DNA of 64,000 bases from Deroplatys truncata (GCA_030765065.1 CM060977.1:127476295-127540294); one strand, 5' to 3'; shown: positions 23,756 to 36,213, counted from the first letter of the stretch. Notes: generated by a model from the letters alone, not told the origin. Numbers and translations are program-made.

Positions 23756-23798
23756 TTTTTTTTAAAAAATTATCGTACTTACTTTAAAACACACCTCA

Positions 23799-24595
23799 CA
23801 CTTGTTGGGTGCCAAAATTATCTACTATCTTTCACATAACTGAATTATGTGTGGAATACCAAGGTTTACAATAGATTAACAACAAAAGCACTGTTAACAG
23901 AAATACCCCGCTATACATTCCTATTCAGTTAACATGGAAAGGACAGTCGGTGGCCAGAGAAGTAGGTAATTCACCGTGTAATCGGTCGTCTCCTGTGCCT
24001 GGGAATTCAAAAACGTGAAAGTTTAGCTAATGAGTACCTGACGAAACCCTACAAATACTGTCGGGGTTGAAGCCTGCGTAAAGAGTAGAGCTACCGGAAG
24101 TTGAGGCTGCCCCAGCGGGCAAGAAGCAATCCCGTGATATTCCTTGGGAACGACAAAGCCGGCTTAAATCCGGGAGAGATGGTCAGCAGCTCCATGTTAA
24201 TATTTCCGGTTCTATTTGAGGCTTTGGAGCGCGCCTTGAGGCTTTAATGTCCTATTAGTGTATCGCCATCGCAGATGCGGGCGCTCCCGAGATAATTCTG
24301 TTGAAATTTCCGGCGCGTCTGAACGCGTTTTACCGGAAACAGAGAGCTTTCCATTCTTTCTATGCAATTCAGTTCAGAAGTTCAGAGTAATTGACTTTAC
24401 CAGCATATAAATAAGAAGGTGGTTTACCTTCTATTTCAATTGTCAATTAATTCATATTGTTTGCACCACGCGAAATTTGCGAAAATAAAAGTTGTGAAAT
24501 AAACTGCTGATATTTTAATCAATTCCGATTCGCAATCTTTATTCAGTGGAATCATTTTCCTTCCCCTTTTAAACAATACATTCGCAAAAAGTGAC
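23799..24595. other. GC-richer segment with promoter-like and poly(A)-like signals
   Basis: Between 23935 and 24360 the base composition is clearly richer in G and C than the surroundings. A CATATAAATAAG motif lies near 24404 and AATAAAAG/AATAAAC signals near 24485-24505. I see no long open frame. It could be a host promoter and first exon, or one LTR of a retrotransposon without a visible partner. Confidence 0.35.
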
Positions 24596-25431
24596 TTTTG
24601 CTTTCTTCTATTTACAGTAAGTAGAAATACTGTATTCTACCCAAAAATTCTATGTCGAAGTTTCACCGGAAACACATATTTTGAGGTTCACTAACCGCTC
24701 AAAAATCACTTTTACAAAAAGTTCAGTGCGTGTCTGTCCGTGAACAGCATAACTCAGAACTGAAAAGTCGGATAAATAACAAACTTGGTATTTATATTCC
24801 GGACCTTCAAAAGAGGCGACACAAAGATTTTCAAGAAAATACCCCAACCCCAAACTAGCCATTATATGCAACATTTTTCGAAATTATTTATTTTCTAAAA
24901 AGGGGCTATAACGACTATTCATTAAAGTATCATATACTTAAGATATTTATATGAGAAATAAAATGTATATCTTGAATTTTATGGGAATAGCCTATATAGT
25001 CCTCTTCATTTGGAAGAAATTTTGTATAATTTTCTATAACTGGTAAACGTCAAGCGATAGAGAAAAAGCACCACACAAAAAATGTACCTCTCTTTAAAAC
25101 ATGCAATTTATTTCAAATAACTTTTCTTCTGGCATCAGCCATTTCCGAGCCTCAACTGTTCAATACTTAGCCATTCTATTAAGCCCTGCCATTTTCGGTT
25201 GTCATGGAAAGAGTATGGAATCTTAAGGCCAAAGTGTAGCGTCCAGTTCTAAAATATTTGCCTCGCTATTCTCGTTGCATCTATAACGAAGTGTAATGCG
25301 GCTATTTCCGAAAGATTTATCTGGATTAAAATGCAGCGGATAGTAAAGAAAACTTTCGTAAGAATAATTTGTTACCCACCATTAAACGATAAAGGTGGAT
25401 AATGTCATGAGAATGTAACACATCAGACTTT
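24596..25431 (-). repeat. R1b element, complete
   Basis: The plus strand begins with TTTTGCTTTCTTCTATTTAC and AGTAAGTAGAAATACTG and ends GAGAATGTAACACATCAGAC. It has the R1b 5' part (GATTTATCTGGATTAAAATG). The internal microsatellite is nearly gone. Confidence 0.82.
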
Positions 25432-25687
25432 TAGTAAAAGATTTCAACATAACCCATTCTATACATATCAAATCTTATCAAATATCATTAAATATATAAA
25501 TATATGTTGAATATATACTGAAACATGTGGACTACAGTGTATTGTACAGTGTATAAGCACGTATAGTATATCTGACCTGTGAGATATATGAATCTCGCTA
25601 TGTAAAGCGATTAAGACCAATAAACATGCTTCTCTATGTAAGTAATATTCAAAATAAAAAAAATTCCAGAAAAATTTCGTTACATTT

Positions 25688-25734
<47 letters not shown>

Positions 25735-27130
25735 TAGATTACCATTTTATGAAGAGTGAAAATGGAAGTGAGCATTCGTTTTTCCTATTATTTGACTTCA
25801 GCTGGCTGTGAACTCAGTTCTTGCTTGTGAAAGCGGAGCAGGCAGATGGTGTCAGTGGTGGGACGGGGGAGGAGAGGGGATTGCCTAGGTCCGCGTGCTA
25901 TAAGCAGGCGATTTTCTCTCACCAAAAACGATTGTGCCAGCTATTTGCGGCGCGAGAAACTGGCAACAACCCTTCCTGTAGGTAGAACGGCAGCTCGAGT
26001 TTGGCAGCATCGATTTTCCAGGCTCTACTCCCCCCTTCCAACCACTCAGACACGGCCATATTCGTACCAACACCGCCGCTACCTGCCTCGCATCATATCA
26101 TTCAAATGTTTTCTAAACCTTTCGGTCGGTCACTCCGCTCTACAAAATGTCATGGCAACGCTTTCATAACAAAAGAAGGTCAACCTATGGACTTTATTTT
26201 TTGTTTTTAGTAGCTATTTGTTATTTAAAACACTGAAATGGAAATTCATAAATATATGTGTATGGGATATAATAGGGGATTATGAAATACATTTATAATC
26301 TAATAATTGTATAACATTATAAACGAATTTCATTATGTAGTTTATTTGTAAAATAGAATCGTAAAGCTTAAATGAAAATAAAATTAATCTTATTGAAAGG
26401 AATTACTGGTAAATTAGTGTATGTGTTTTATTCTGATGTCATTGTATCTATGCACTTATTGTAGTTCATTTATTTATTGGCATTCAAAGCACAAACGATT
26501 TACCAAAAGACATTTTAGCTGAAAAAGCAGAATTATATCTTAATTCCAAGTAAATTTTATGGTAAGTATAAGAAAGAATGCCAACGATTTTTTAATCGAT
26601 AGAGGCTAAAACCATTGTGGATATTTCGTTAGCAATAATGTTTGTTATATTTTAGAACAGTTTAACCTTATCGTTCATATTTTTATAGTAACTTTTTATG
26701 ATGTAATTGTTACTATGGTAACTTTATGAAAAACTAATGACATAATGTAGCAAATGCTTAACAAGTTGACCAACTATACACGCAGTTTATAATTCTGGTA
26801 AACAAACATTATTAATCCCAGAATGTGTGATAGCTTTTAAAACCTTTACAAATTATTTTTGAAATATTTATCACACCTAAGGCTAAACGTGCCACACTAG
26901 TATAAAGCCCAACGAAAAAACGTCAATAGAACTTGAGTTGCCTAACAATTGCCGCTTCAGAATAAGGAAAAATTCCCAAATAAACTTTATCGACGTAACT
27001 CACCCCAACCGGTGAACTCCCAAACTTCAGAATGAAGGCTGAAGTTGATTGCTTTAGAAAACTGAATTTGATTGAAACCCTTAGGCTAAGATGATATAGG
27101 GTTAGAACTGAATAACTAAAAAATAAAGGT
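25432..27130. other. No recognisable gene; GC-rich island with a 107-codon frame
   Basis: A GC-rich island at about 25840-26100 carries a 107-codon plus-strand frame (25846-26169) and a shorter opposite frame. The predicted protein is basic and has no motif I recognise. The rest is AT-rich and featureless to my reading. Confidence 0.3.
25689..25732. repeat. (AT)n microsatellite
   Basis: About 22 perfect AT units, followed by TAGATAGATT. Confidence 0.95.
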
Positions 27131-28022
27131 TGAGGCAGTATTTTAACACTTAATGGTATCAGTCTAATTATATGATATAAAATATAACAACAGCCGGCCT
27201 TAAAGTAATATGTGTATAAATAATATATAAAGTATATGCAACAGTCATTTTATTATGTTTATATTATTATGTACATGTGTAATAATGTTATGTGAATGTA
27301 TTATGTAATTTAACAATTTAGGAGCTGTGAGAGTAGAAGCCGAAAGTTACTAACAATGAGGTAACCTTGAGGCAATAATGAATTGGAAAGTTAATAAAGG
27401 CTACTAGTAATTCTTGGAACAATAATGTAATATTTAAAACAGTTTATAAATAGCTAATCAACAACGAGAAAAAGCTTAAGTTAAAAAAAAAGTATTCTAT
27501 TGGAGTAGGCTTAGCCAATCACAGACTTAAAATAGGGAAAAAGTGCAAATTCAAGCGGCAGACACTACAAAACAGCATTCCCAACAGACGCTAGAAGATA
27601 GCGTACCTAAGTAGTTTGTTCGCTCGGTACGTATTAAGTATGAGACATAAAAAGAGCATTACAGCGTGAATTATATAAAGTTTACGTGTTAAAAAGTACA
27701 AGTAACCATAATCTCACAGCTCTATAGTAGGATATATCAGTGAAGTGTTATTTAATCGTGTGAAAGATTAATAAAACGAAGTTAAATACTATTATAATTT
27801 GTGTAAGCCTTCATTCTTTAGCCGCACCACCCCTGCTAAGATATACGTGTTTCTGCAAATTATTATTGACGCAGCCGATACAAACATACATATATAATAT
27901 TTAAAGAAACATTCAAATTACAATGTTGATTCTTTTTAAAAGTGGGGTGAAGGCTACCGGAAAGTAAACGTGGGGCGAAGGCCACCGGAAAGTTTGTATC
28001 GTACGTGGTTGCAACTACTTCA
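27131..28022 (+). repeat. LTR-like repeat R2, copy 1
   Basis: It starts TGAGGCAGTATTTTAACACT and may end with CA at 28022. Inside are a TATA-like TTATATAAAGTTTACG near 27672 and a poly(A)-like ATTAATAAAACG near 27770. Near the end lie two tandem units built on GGGGCGAAGGCCACCGGAAA. Five bases after the CA comes TGGCTCCCCAACAGT, which has the TGG start of a primer binding site. Four other copies are at 470, 28671, 51605 and 63646. It reads like a long terminal repeat plus leader, but no gag or pol is seen. Confidence 0.65.
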
Positions 28023-28187
28023 AGTTTTGGCTCCCCAACAGTGGAATACAATACACTTTCTTCAATGTTAATGGGTTTGCGCATCCAAAAGAGTGGTTTT
28101 TGGTGTGATAGTACACCCGAATATAAGGTATCGAAATAGCGTGCAACGAAAGATAACTCTATCATCTTGGTTTTAAATCTACACCAA

Positions 28188-28440
28188 ACGAGCGAGATGG
28201 CTCCATGATAACGTGTGAGGCGCGGGAGGTCCCGGGTTCGATTTCCGTCGATTGCCCAATTTGACCATGGGTTTCTTTTATGGTTTTCCCTGATCGGTGG
28301 GCGAATACTGTGTTGGAATCTCATCTATCACGATTTCCTTTGTATCTTTTCCCCTTCATTCCGTTTCCTTCTCATCTTTCAGTTGTGATTCTAGGTTTCG
28401 TGGTGTATGGCGGCGCTGAACAGATGCCATGGATGCTTTT
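28188..28440 (+). repeat. tRNA-derived SINE-A
   Basis: Head GAGCGAGATGGCTCCATGAT with box B GGTTCGATTTCC; body TGGTTTTCCCTGATCGGTGG and GGTTTCGTGGTGTATGGCGG. It ends near GAACAGATG and lacks the tail module found at 5018. It sits between two R2 copies. A short GC hairpin (GGGCGC/GCGCCC) follows at about 28494-28513. Confidence 0.82.
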
Positions 28441-28670
28441 GGAAACGCTGTCACCGCAAGTGCATTTGGTGTAATTAACATTTAGCTTCGAAGGGCGCCG
28501 GGTTAGCGCCCTCGTTTCCGGTTCATAATGCTTAACTAAAATTTGAATAAATAGGAATTTCAGGAAATCTATAGTGATTGCAAAATGATGCTGCAGTTTT
28601 ATGCTTCATAAAAACCGATTTTAACCGCAATATCAAATATTATATAACTAACCTTTACACTACTATATGC

Positions 28671-29501
28671 TGAAGCAGTATTTTTAACACTTAAATGGTT
28701 TCAGTCTAATTATATAATATAAAATATAATAACAGCCCGCCTTAAAACAATATGTGTATAAATAACGTACAAAACGCATGTAACAATCATTGTATTATCT
28801 TTATATTATTATGTAGGTATATGTATAATAATGTTATGTGAATGTGTTATGTAATTTAACAACATAGAAGCTGTGATAATAGAGGCCGAAAGTTGCTAAC
28901 AATGAGGTAACTTGGAGGCAATAATGAATTGGAAAGTTTAATGATGCTACTAGTAATTCTTGGAAACAATAATGTAATATTTAGAACAGTTTATACATAG
29001 CATATCAAATACTAGAAAAGCTGAAAGTTAAATAAGCGTATTCTATTGGAGTAAAATTAGCCAATCAGGGACGTGAAATAGAAAAATTTACTAATTTAAG
29101 CGGTGAACGCCAGTCGCTAGAAGGCAACGTACCTGAGCAGTTCGTTCGCTCGGTACGTATCCAGTGTGAGACATATAAAATTCATTATGGTGAGAATATT
29201 ATAAAGTTTACGTGTTAAAAAGAGCAAGTATTTAATAAATAATCTCACAGCTCTCTATATCAGTGAAGTGTTATTTAATCGTGTGAAGGATTAATAAAAG
29301 GAGTTAACTAAAAATCATACATTCTTTAGGCGCATCACCCCCTGCTTTCTACAAATTAATACTGACGCAGCCGAGGCAAACATAAATATATATAATATTT
29401 AAAGAAACATTAAAATACAAAGTTGATTCCTAAACGTTGGAGCGAAGGCCACCGGAAACTTTGTATCGTACGTGGGGCGAACACTCCAAGAAACTATCTC
29501 A
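28671..29501 (+). repeat. LTR-like repeat R2, copy 2
   Basis: It starts TGAAGCAGTATTTTTAACAC and may end CA at 29501, followed after a short gap by TTGGCTCCCCAACAGT. It is a direct repeat of 27131-28022 and clearly similar throughout, including TTCGTTCGCTCGGTACGTAT and GACGCAGCCGAGGCAAACAT. It has one GGAGCGAAGGCCACCGGAAA unit instead of two. Both direct copies are followed by the same primer-site-like motif, so they are not simply the two LTRs of one element. Confidence 0.65.
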
Positions 29502-29519
29502 AGTTTTTGGCTCCCCAAC

Positions 29520-30476
29520 AGTCGAACTACAATACAATTCCACCTCCTTAAATAAACCTTCTTCAATGCATGCAAATATTTTGTAGACTTCACACATAAA
29601 ATAGTTGAACAATCGATGTAATATTAAAAGAGTATAATTCTAATCAAAAGAAATATTATGAAAAACACCAAATACCTAATCTATAATTATGTTTGTCCTT
29701 TCGTGTAATCATTCCATTAATATTGCTGCTAAAATTTGCTAGGTATGTACGAACACTTTTTGCAGTCACTCCAGATGTACAGGTATGATTAAAAATATGC
29801 CATTGTTAAGTTTATGGTTAAACGTCTTAGCTTAATGCACGTCATAGAACTATCTGCCACATAAGCACACGTTAATGACTGTGCTTTAAAAAATTTCAAC
29901 AGCCAAATTATTCGAGGAAAAATCTATTTTTTTTTGTCAAAAAGATCAAATGGTAATACAGTTTTTGTTTTGGCGTTTTTTTAGTTCGTTACATTTATCA
30001 GTTTTATAAATGTTTGTAAAATATTCCAAACTTGCAACCCTTTTTACTGCTGTTTTCAAAATTATTTTACGTGTGTTCACAGAGAAATTTTGTTTAAGTA
30101 TTACTTGATTTTGCGGCGAAAATAGCATTTTATTTGAGGAGGAATACAATGTCAAAGTTAGGAATTTTGAAAGTTTTTGCCTCATTTTCGGCTCAATTTT
30201 TACGACTTTACGACTTTATTTCTCCGCCATTTTTAGGCCATATGTCGATGAAAGTGTGTAGATGTATGCACAAAAAAATTCTCCACTCAATGCATGAATG
30301 ATAATTTTGAAAACACCATGTACAAAAAGTTACAATTGAAACACCGCCAAATCAAGTAAACTGCATTACTATTTGACCTTTATGTAAAAAAAAATAGATT
30401 TTCCCCTCCATTAATTTGGCTGATAGAATTCTTTAAACTGCAGACGAATACTTTCTTGACAGGGGTGTAGTTAACG
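29520..30476. other. AT-rich spacer, no gene seen
   Basis: A 79-codon minus-strand frame at 29946-30185 is Lys- and Asn-rich, as expected from AT-rich DNA, and shows no motif. Nothing else stands out. Confidence 0.3.
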
Positions 30477-33277
30477 GACCGAGTTGGTTGTTGACAGTGT
30501 ATGCTACTGTACCGAGCTGGGTTGTTGACAGTGTATGCTACTGTACCGAGTTGGTTTTTGACAGTGTATGCTACGGTACCGAGCTGGCTTGTTGACAGTG
30601 TATGCTACTGTACCGAGCTGGGTTTTTGACAGTGTATGCTACTGTACCGAGCTGGGATTTTGACAGTGTATTATACGGTACCGAGCTGGGTTGTTGGCAG
30701 TGTATGCTACTGTACCGAGCTGGGTTTTTGACAGTGTATGCTACTGTACCGAGCTGGGTTGTTGACAGTGTATGCTACTGTACCGAGCTGGGTTGTTGAC
30801 AGTATATGCTACTGTACCGAGCTGGGTTGTAGACAGTGTATGCTACTGTATCGAGCTGGGTTGTTGACAGTGTATGCTACGGTACCGAGCTGGGTTGTTG
30901 ACAGTGTATGCTACGGTACCGAGCTGGGTTGTTGACAGTATATGCTACGGGACCGAGCTGGTATGTTGACAGTATATGCTACCGGACCGAGCTGGGTTGT
31001 TGACAGTGTATGCTACGGTACCGAGCTGGATTGTTGACAGTATATGCTACGGTACCGAGCTGGTATGTTGACAGTGTATGCTACGGTACCGAGTTGGGTT
31101 GTTGACAGTGTATGCTACGCTACCGAGCTGGGTTGTTGACAGTATATACTACGGGATCGAGCTGATATGTTGACAGTATATGCTACGGGACCGAACTGGG
31201 TTGTTGACAGTGTATGCTACTGTACCGAGCTGAGTTGTTGACAGTGTATGCTACTGTACCGAGCTGGGTTTTTCACAGTATATGCTATGGGACCGAGCTG
31301 GTATGTTGACAGTATATGCTACGGGACCGAGCTGGATTGTTGACAGTATATGCTACGGGACCGAACTGGTATGTTGACAGTATATGCTAAGGGACCGTAC
31401 TGGTATGTTGACAGTATATGCTATGGGACCGAGGTGGGTTGTTGACAGTATATGCTACGGGACCGAGCTGGTATGTTGACAGTATGCGCTACGAGAGCGA
31501 GTTGGGATGTTGACAGCATATGCTAAGGGACCGAGCTGGGTTGTTGACAGTATATGCTATGGGACCGATCTGGTACGTTGACAGTATATGCTAAGGGACC
31601 GAGCTGGGTTGTTAAAAGTATATGCTAAAGGACCGAGCTCGGTTGTTGTCAGTATATGCTGCGGGACCGAGCTGGTATGTTGACAGTATATGCTAAGGGA
31701 CCGAGGTGGTATGTTGACAGTATATGCTAAGGGACCGAGCTGGTATGTTGACAGTATATGCTAAGGGACCGAGCTGGTATGTTGACAGTATATGCTAAGG
31801 GACCAAGGTGGTATGTTGACGGTATATGCTAAGGGACAGAGCTGGGTTGTTGACAGTATATGCTAAAGGACCGAGCTGGTATGTTGACAGTATTAGCTAA
31901 GAACCGAGCTGGTATGTTGACAGTATATGCTAAGGGACCGAGCTGGTATGTTGACGGTATATGCTAAGGGACAGAGCTGGTATGTTGACGGTATATGCTA
32001 AGGGACCATGCTGGTATGTTAACGGTATATGCTAAGGGACCGAGCTGGTATGTTGACGGTATATGCTAAGGGACAGAGCTGGGTTGTTGACAGTATATCC
32101 TAAAGGACCGAGCTGGGTTGTTGACAGTATATGCTACGGGACCGAGCTGGTATGTTGACAGTATATGTTAAGGGACCGAGCTGGTATGTTGACAGTATAT
32201 GCTAAGGGACCGAGCTGGTATGTTGATTGTATATGCTAAGGTACAGAGCTGGTATGTTAACAGTACATGCTAAGGGAGCGAGCTGGTATATTAACAGTAT
32301 ATGCTAAGGGACCGAGCTGGTATGTTGGCAGTATATGCTAAGGAACCGAGCTGGGTTGTTGACAGTATATGCTAAAGGATCGAGCTGGGTTGTTGACAGT
32401 ATATGCTAAGGGACCGAGCTGGTATGTTGACAGTATATGCTAAGGGACCGAACTGGGTTGTTGACAGTATATGCTAAAGGACCGAGCTGGGTTGTTGACA
32501 GTATATGCTACGGGACCGAGCTGGGTTGTTGACAGTATATGCTACGGGACCGAGCTGGGTTGTTGGCAGTATATGCTACGGGACCGAGCTGGGTTGTTGG
32601 CAGTATATGCTACGGGACCGAGCTGCGTTGTTGACAGTATGTGCTATGGGACCGAGCTGGGATGTTCACAGTATATGCTAAAGGACCGACCTGGGTTGTT
32701 GACAGTATATGCTACGGGACCGAGCTGGGTTGTTGACAGTATGCGTTACGGGACCGAGCTGGGATGTTCACAGTATATGCTAAAGGACCGAGCTGGGATG
32801 TTGACAGTATATGCTAAGGGACCGAGTTGGGTTGTTAAAAATATATGCTACAGGACAGAGCTGAGTTGTTGACGGTATATGCTACAGGACGGAGCTGGGT
32901 TGTTGACAGTATATGCTATGGGACGAGCTGGATTGTTGACAGTATATGCTACAGGACCGAGCTGGATTGTTGACAGTATATGCTACGGGACCGAGCTGGG
33001 TTGTTGACAGTATATGCTACGGGACCGAGCTGCGTTGTTGACAGAATATGCTACGGGACGTGCTGGGTTGTTGACATTATATGCTACGGGACGAGCTGGA
33101 TTGTTGACAGTATATGCTACAGGACCGAGCTGGATTGTTGACAGTATATGCTACAGGACCGAGCTGGATTGTTGACAGTATATGCTACGGGACGAGCTGG
33201 ATTGTTGACAGTGTATGCTACGGGACGAGCTGGATTGTTGACGGTGTATGCTACGGGACCGAACTGAGTTTTTGATA
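30477..33277 (+). repeat. 34-bp minisatellite, about 80 units
   Basis: The unit is about 34 bp, with the core ACCGAGCTGG, then GTTGTTGACAGT or TATGTTGACAGT, then ATATGCTA. Types change along the array. Units up to about 30940 mostly read GTGTATGCTACTGTACC or GTGTATGCTACGGTACC. The middle (about 31280-32450) is rich in GCTAAGGGACCGAGCTGGTA. The end (about 32500-33270) is rich in GCTACGGGACCGAGCTGGGT. Occasional units lose one or two bases. Open frames of 65-133 codons arise because 34 is not a multiple of 3; they are not genes. Confidence 0.97.
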
Positions 33278-35528
33278 TTTTACTCACGAAGTTCCGGGAC
33301 TGAGCACAGAGTTAGGATGTGTTAATATTTCCCTCTCTAAATCTTAACGCTCAAGCAGAATACGTTTTGCAGTTTTATGATGGTGCCTTTACAGCACTAA
33401 ATCTCCACCAGACTATCTAATATTTGTAAACATTTATGGAATTCTGGCGTCATCCTCTGTTTAAAAGCATACGTTTCGCGGACTTTCGTGACGAATACAG
33501 ACATTGTATTAGATCACAATGCTCGGGCAATTTTTGATTACCACATACTAGTGCAGTAGTGTGGTTCTATCGTACGGTTTGTTAATATCAGTCCAAACGA
33601 AAGGATTTAGTACATATCTTAGCCAGCTGTTTAAGCTGTTCATTTTCCCTTATTTCTTGATAACCTGGCACCCATCTCAGCGTTAGAGAATTATGCATTA
33701 ACTGTGCCAAGAGGGTTTAGAGGCATTCTATCATTGATAATTTGATTTAAGTTTATTATTTCATGAGATTTAAGGAGAACTAAATGGCGAAATTTGTCAA
33801 AACATGAAGCAGCATACAGTACTAGCAACGGCAAACTAATACAATAAACTTATTAATGTAATAAGATATATAATTCACAGCTTCTCAGCATCAACACATT
33901 AATATTTTATTTCTTTAATACTTTGTTCTAAGTTTAATGTGTTATGTATTTTGTTTGATAATATTGTACATATAATAATTAAGAGGATGTTAAAAACAAA
34001 TATATTCATAATGTGTATATGGTAGAGAATAAGTATATAACGTTATAACTTATAGAATATGATATAAGAGTGAAAGGCCATTGTTAGCTATATAACCAGT
34101 AATATAAAATTACGAGAAATGCAGTTGTATCTACGTAAGCATGTAACGAACTTAGATTCATAATTAAGACGTTGGTAGTCTGTAAACGTATATCTGTAGC
34201 ATAAACTGTTATTGGATAGTAGCACCAATCAGGTACATTGATACATGCCTATAATTCAAATACAAAAAGAACGCTAACAGAAGCTTGTCATTATTCGAGA
34301 AGGAAGGCAGTGTATAAGCTCGTCTCTAAATAGACGCTAAAACCACGTATTAAAGTCTACCAATTATACATATTTTTTAACATGACAAATGTAGTGAATT
34401 GTGAATATCTTATGTAGCTTATCTAAAATAAAAGTGAAATAATTAAGCAGAATACGTGTGTGCAAAATATGTTAACATTCTCCATACCCAACCCTGACAA
34501 GACACAAGTGCTCTCCGACACAAATACAGCAGCCATGGTACAATTATAAAATAATAATTACAACATACTAACACACACAAGAATACAGATACACGATCAT
34601 CAGATTCCAGTCTACGCGAACCTCCAGATACGCCACGAGAGTACGGCCATCAAGACGACCTACAGGTACGCAATACAGCATCCATCATCATCAACGTAGT
34701 GGATCCTAACAAGGGGAACCGCTACAAACACCATGAGTCTTACTTTTTGTGTGGTTTCATTAAGGGAAATTTCTTTTATTAATTTTACATATTAAATTTT
34801 ACTGTCGTAGGCACAATGTTTATATCTCAAATATATATTTTAAAAAGTGGTACTGTATTTATCATTTTACTATGAATTCCACATCACTGCAACTTCTGCA
34901 CACTTTGAACTAGTGTTGTAAACTTTAGCCAATCATTTAAAGGAAGTTTTGCTTTAGAAATTGGTACTCCTGCTAAATGTAGCAGCTTATGTGTGTTCAA
35001 AACGATGTAATTTTTTTCCTTTACAAATATTTTTCAGCTCGTTTTCTCCATTTTTGGTTTGAATACTTTTTCCACGAATGGCATTTTCTGGTATAAATGA
35101 CACGTTTTCTCAAAAGCAATTTAAGGTAGCTAAATTAAATTTTAAAACAATAAAACAACCTCTAATTGATGTTTGGGATCTACTTTAATGTCAATAAAAT
35201 AGTTGGTTATTTAAAAGAAATGCTGATAAATTATAATCAAAAGATGGTTTGATTAAGAAAATAATCCTATCTTCCTTAAGAAACTAAGATATTGGATAAA
35301 AGTGGATCAGTGAACTTAGAAGGCATCCAATAAAAATTCTGTCTGATATCTTAAACGGTTTCAGAGACAATGGGTCATGAATTTAGCAAATTTAACATTG
35401 GCGAGAGAGAGCGTTCAATCCCCCTTTAAAAGCAGCTTGATTATTAGCAGTATACTCTTTCAAATAAAGTCTTAATATCAAGGAATTAGACAAGTATGTC
35501 CTGTATGTGCTGTACTTTTTAATTTATA
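33278..35528. other. No recognisable gene
   Basis: AT-rich. A somewhat GC-richer stretch at about 34480-34730 contains CAACCCTGACAAGACACAAG and CCATCATCATCAACGTAGTG, preceded by an AATAAAAG signal near 34428. This could be the end of an LTR followed by a leader, but I see no partner copy and no coding frame. Confidence 0.3.
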
Positions 35529-36213
35529 AGGTATGTCAATACGTATCCGCACACTATTTTTAATTTTTTATAGATTTGTGCGCGCGCACGTCGACATGTT
35601 GTTCCTTTGTCTCCGCTTGTGGAATGTTTGACCGTTACAACTTCAATATTGCATAATAAACATTGCTGCAACCCTCACCGTTTGCACCAAAGAACATCAT
35701 GGGATTATCTGGTATGTTTTTTTAATTGGTCTTCTGAAGGTGTACCGGAGCTGAATTCCATCGAAGACTTTTAGCACAATATGGGGCCAATGTTTACCCC
35801 AGCGACGTGTAAATGAATGGATTGAAACGTTGAAAAATGCTCGGACAGCTGTGAAGCACGAGGGAAGAGCAGGACGCTCATCCATATCCACCAGTGACGC
35901 CAACATTGAGCAAGTCCGCATCCTGATTCAAAGAACCGAAGACTGACTGTCGATGAAGTGACAAACCACACCTTTTTTGATTCACTTAAAAATGCCTTAA
36001 AGGGCCGTCGCTTCATCACATACCAAGAAATGAAGGAAGCAGTGCATCCATGGTTTGCTGCTCAACCGAAAAACTTTTTTTCTGAGGGCATCAGAAAGCT
36101 TGTGAACGATGGACCATGTGCATTGAGAAGCTCACGTTAAAATGAGGTAATTATAGTTTATATTATTGTTATAATAAAATTAAAAAAATGTGCGGATACT
36201 TATTGACTTACTC
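35529..36213 (+). mobile_element. Internally deleted mariner element
   Basis: Left end GTCAATACGTATCCGCACA; right end TGTGCGGATACTTATTGAC, its inverted match with one difference. The length is 685 bp, about half of a full mariner. The catalytic region between the DNA-binding part and the C-terminus has been removed. Nearby TA dinucleotides fit the mariner target. Confidence 0.92.
35760..36137 (+). pseudogene. mariner transposase remnant, termini only
   Basis: The first part, read across a stop, gives VNEWIETLKNARTAVKHEG and RSSISTSDANIEQVRILIQ, the helix-turn-helix and linker of mariner transposases, then a piece like RLTVDEVTNHT. The frame then jumps to FFDSLKNALKGRRFITYQEM and VHPWFAAQPKNFFSEGIRKL, the C-terminal end. 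All three catalytic residues lie in the deleted part. Confidence 0.9.

Larger units (their letters stand above)
22244..23798 (+). mobile_element. Deleted mariner-like element split by an R1 insertion
   Basis: The left end reads GGGGTGTTTCTAAAGTAAGT. The right end, near 23776-23798, reads ACTTACTTTAAAACACACCT, its inverted match. Between them are the C-terminal half of a mariner transposase and the R1 copy at 22874-23755, inserted in an A/T-run just inside the right end. Without R1 the element is about 670 bp, so the N-terminal half has been lost. Confidence 0.85.

Noticed and set aside
25846..26169. Gene encoding a 107-residue protein
   Set aside because: Arg- and Ser-rich translation of a GC-rich island, with an opposite frame as well; no motif. 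Kept only as an island.
28188..28270. True tRNA gene
   Set aside because: Boxes A and B are visible but there is no complete cloverleaf, and the sequence continues into a SINE body shared with other copies.
27131..29501. Complete LTR retrotransposon with R2 copies as its two LTRs
   Set aside because: Both copies are followed by the same primer-site-like motif, there is no polypurine tract before 28671, and the spacer codes for nothing retroviral.
30602..30935. Proteins encoded by the minisatellite
   Set aside because: The frames exist only because a 34-bp unit cycles through three frames; no start context, domain or non-repeat part.
30477..33277. CRISPR-like array
   Set aside because: Units are contiguous, with no unique spacers, in a eukaryotic context; it is a minisatellite.
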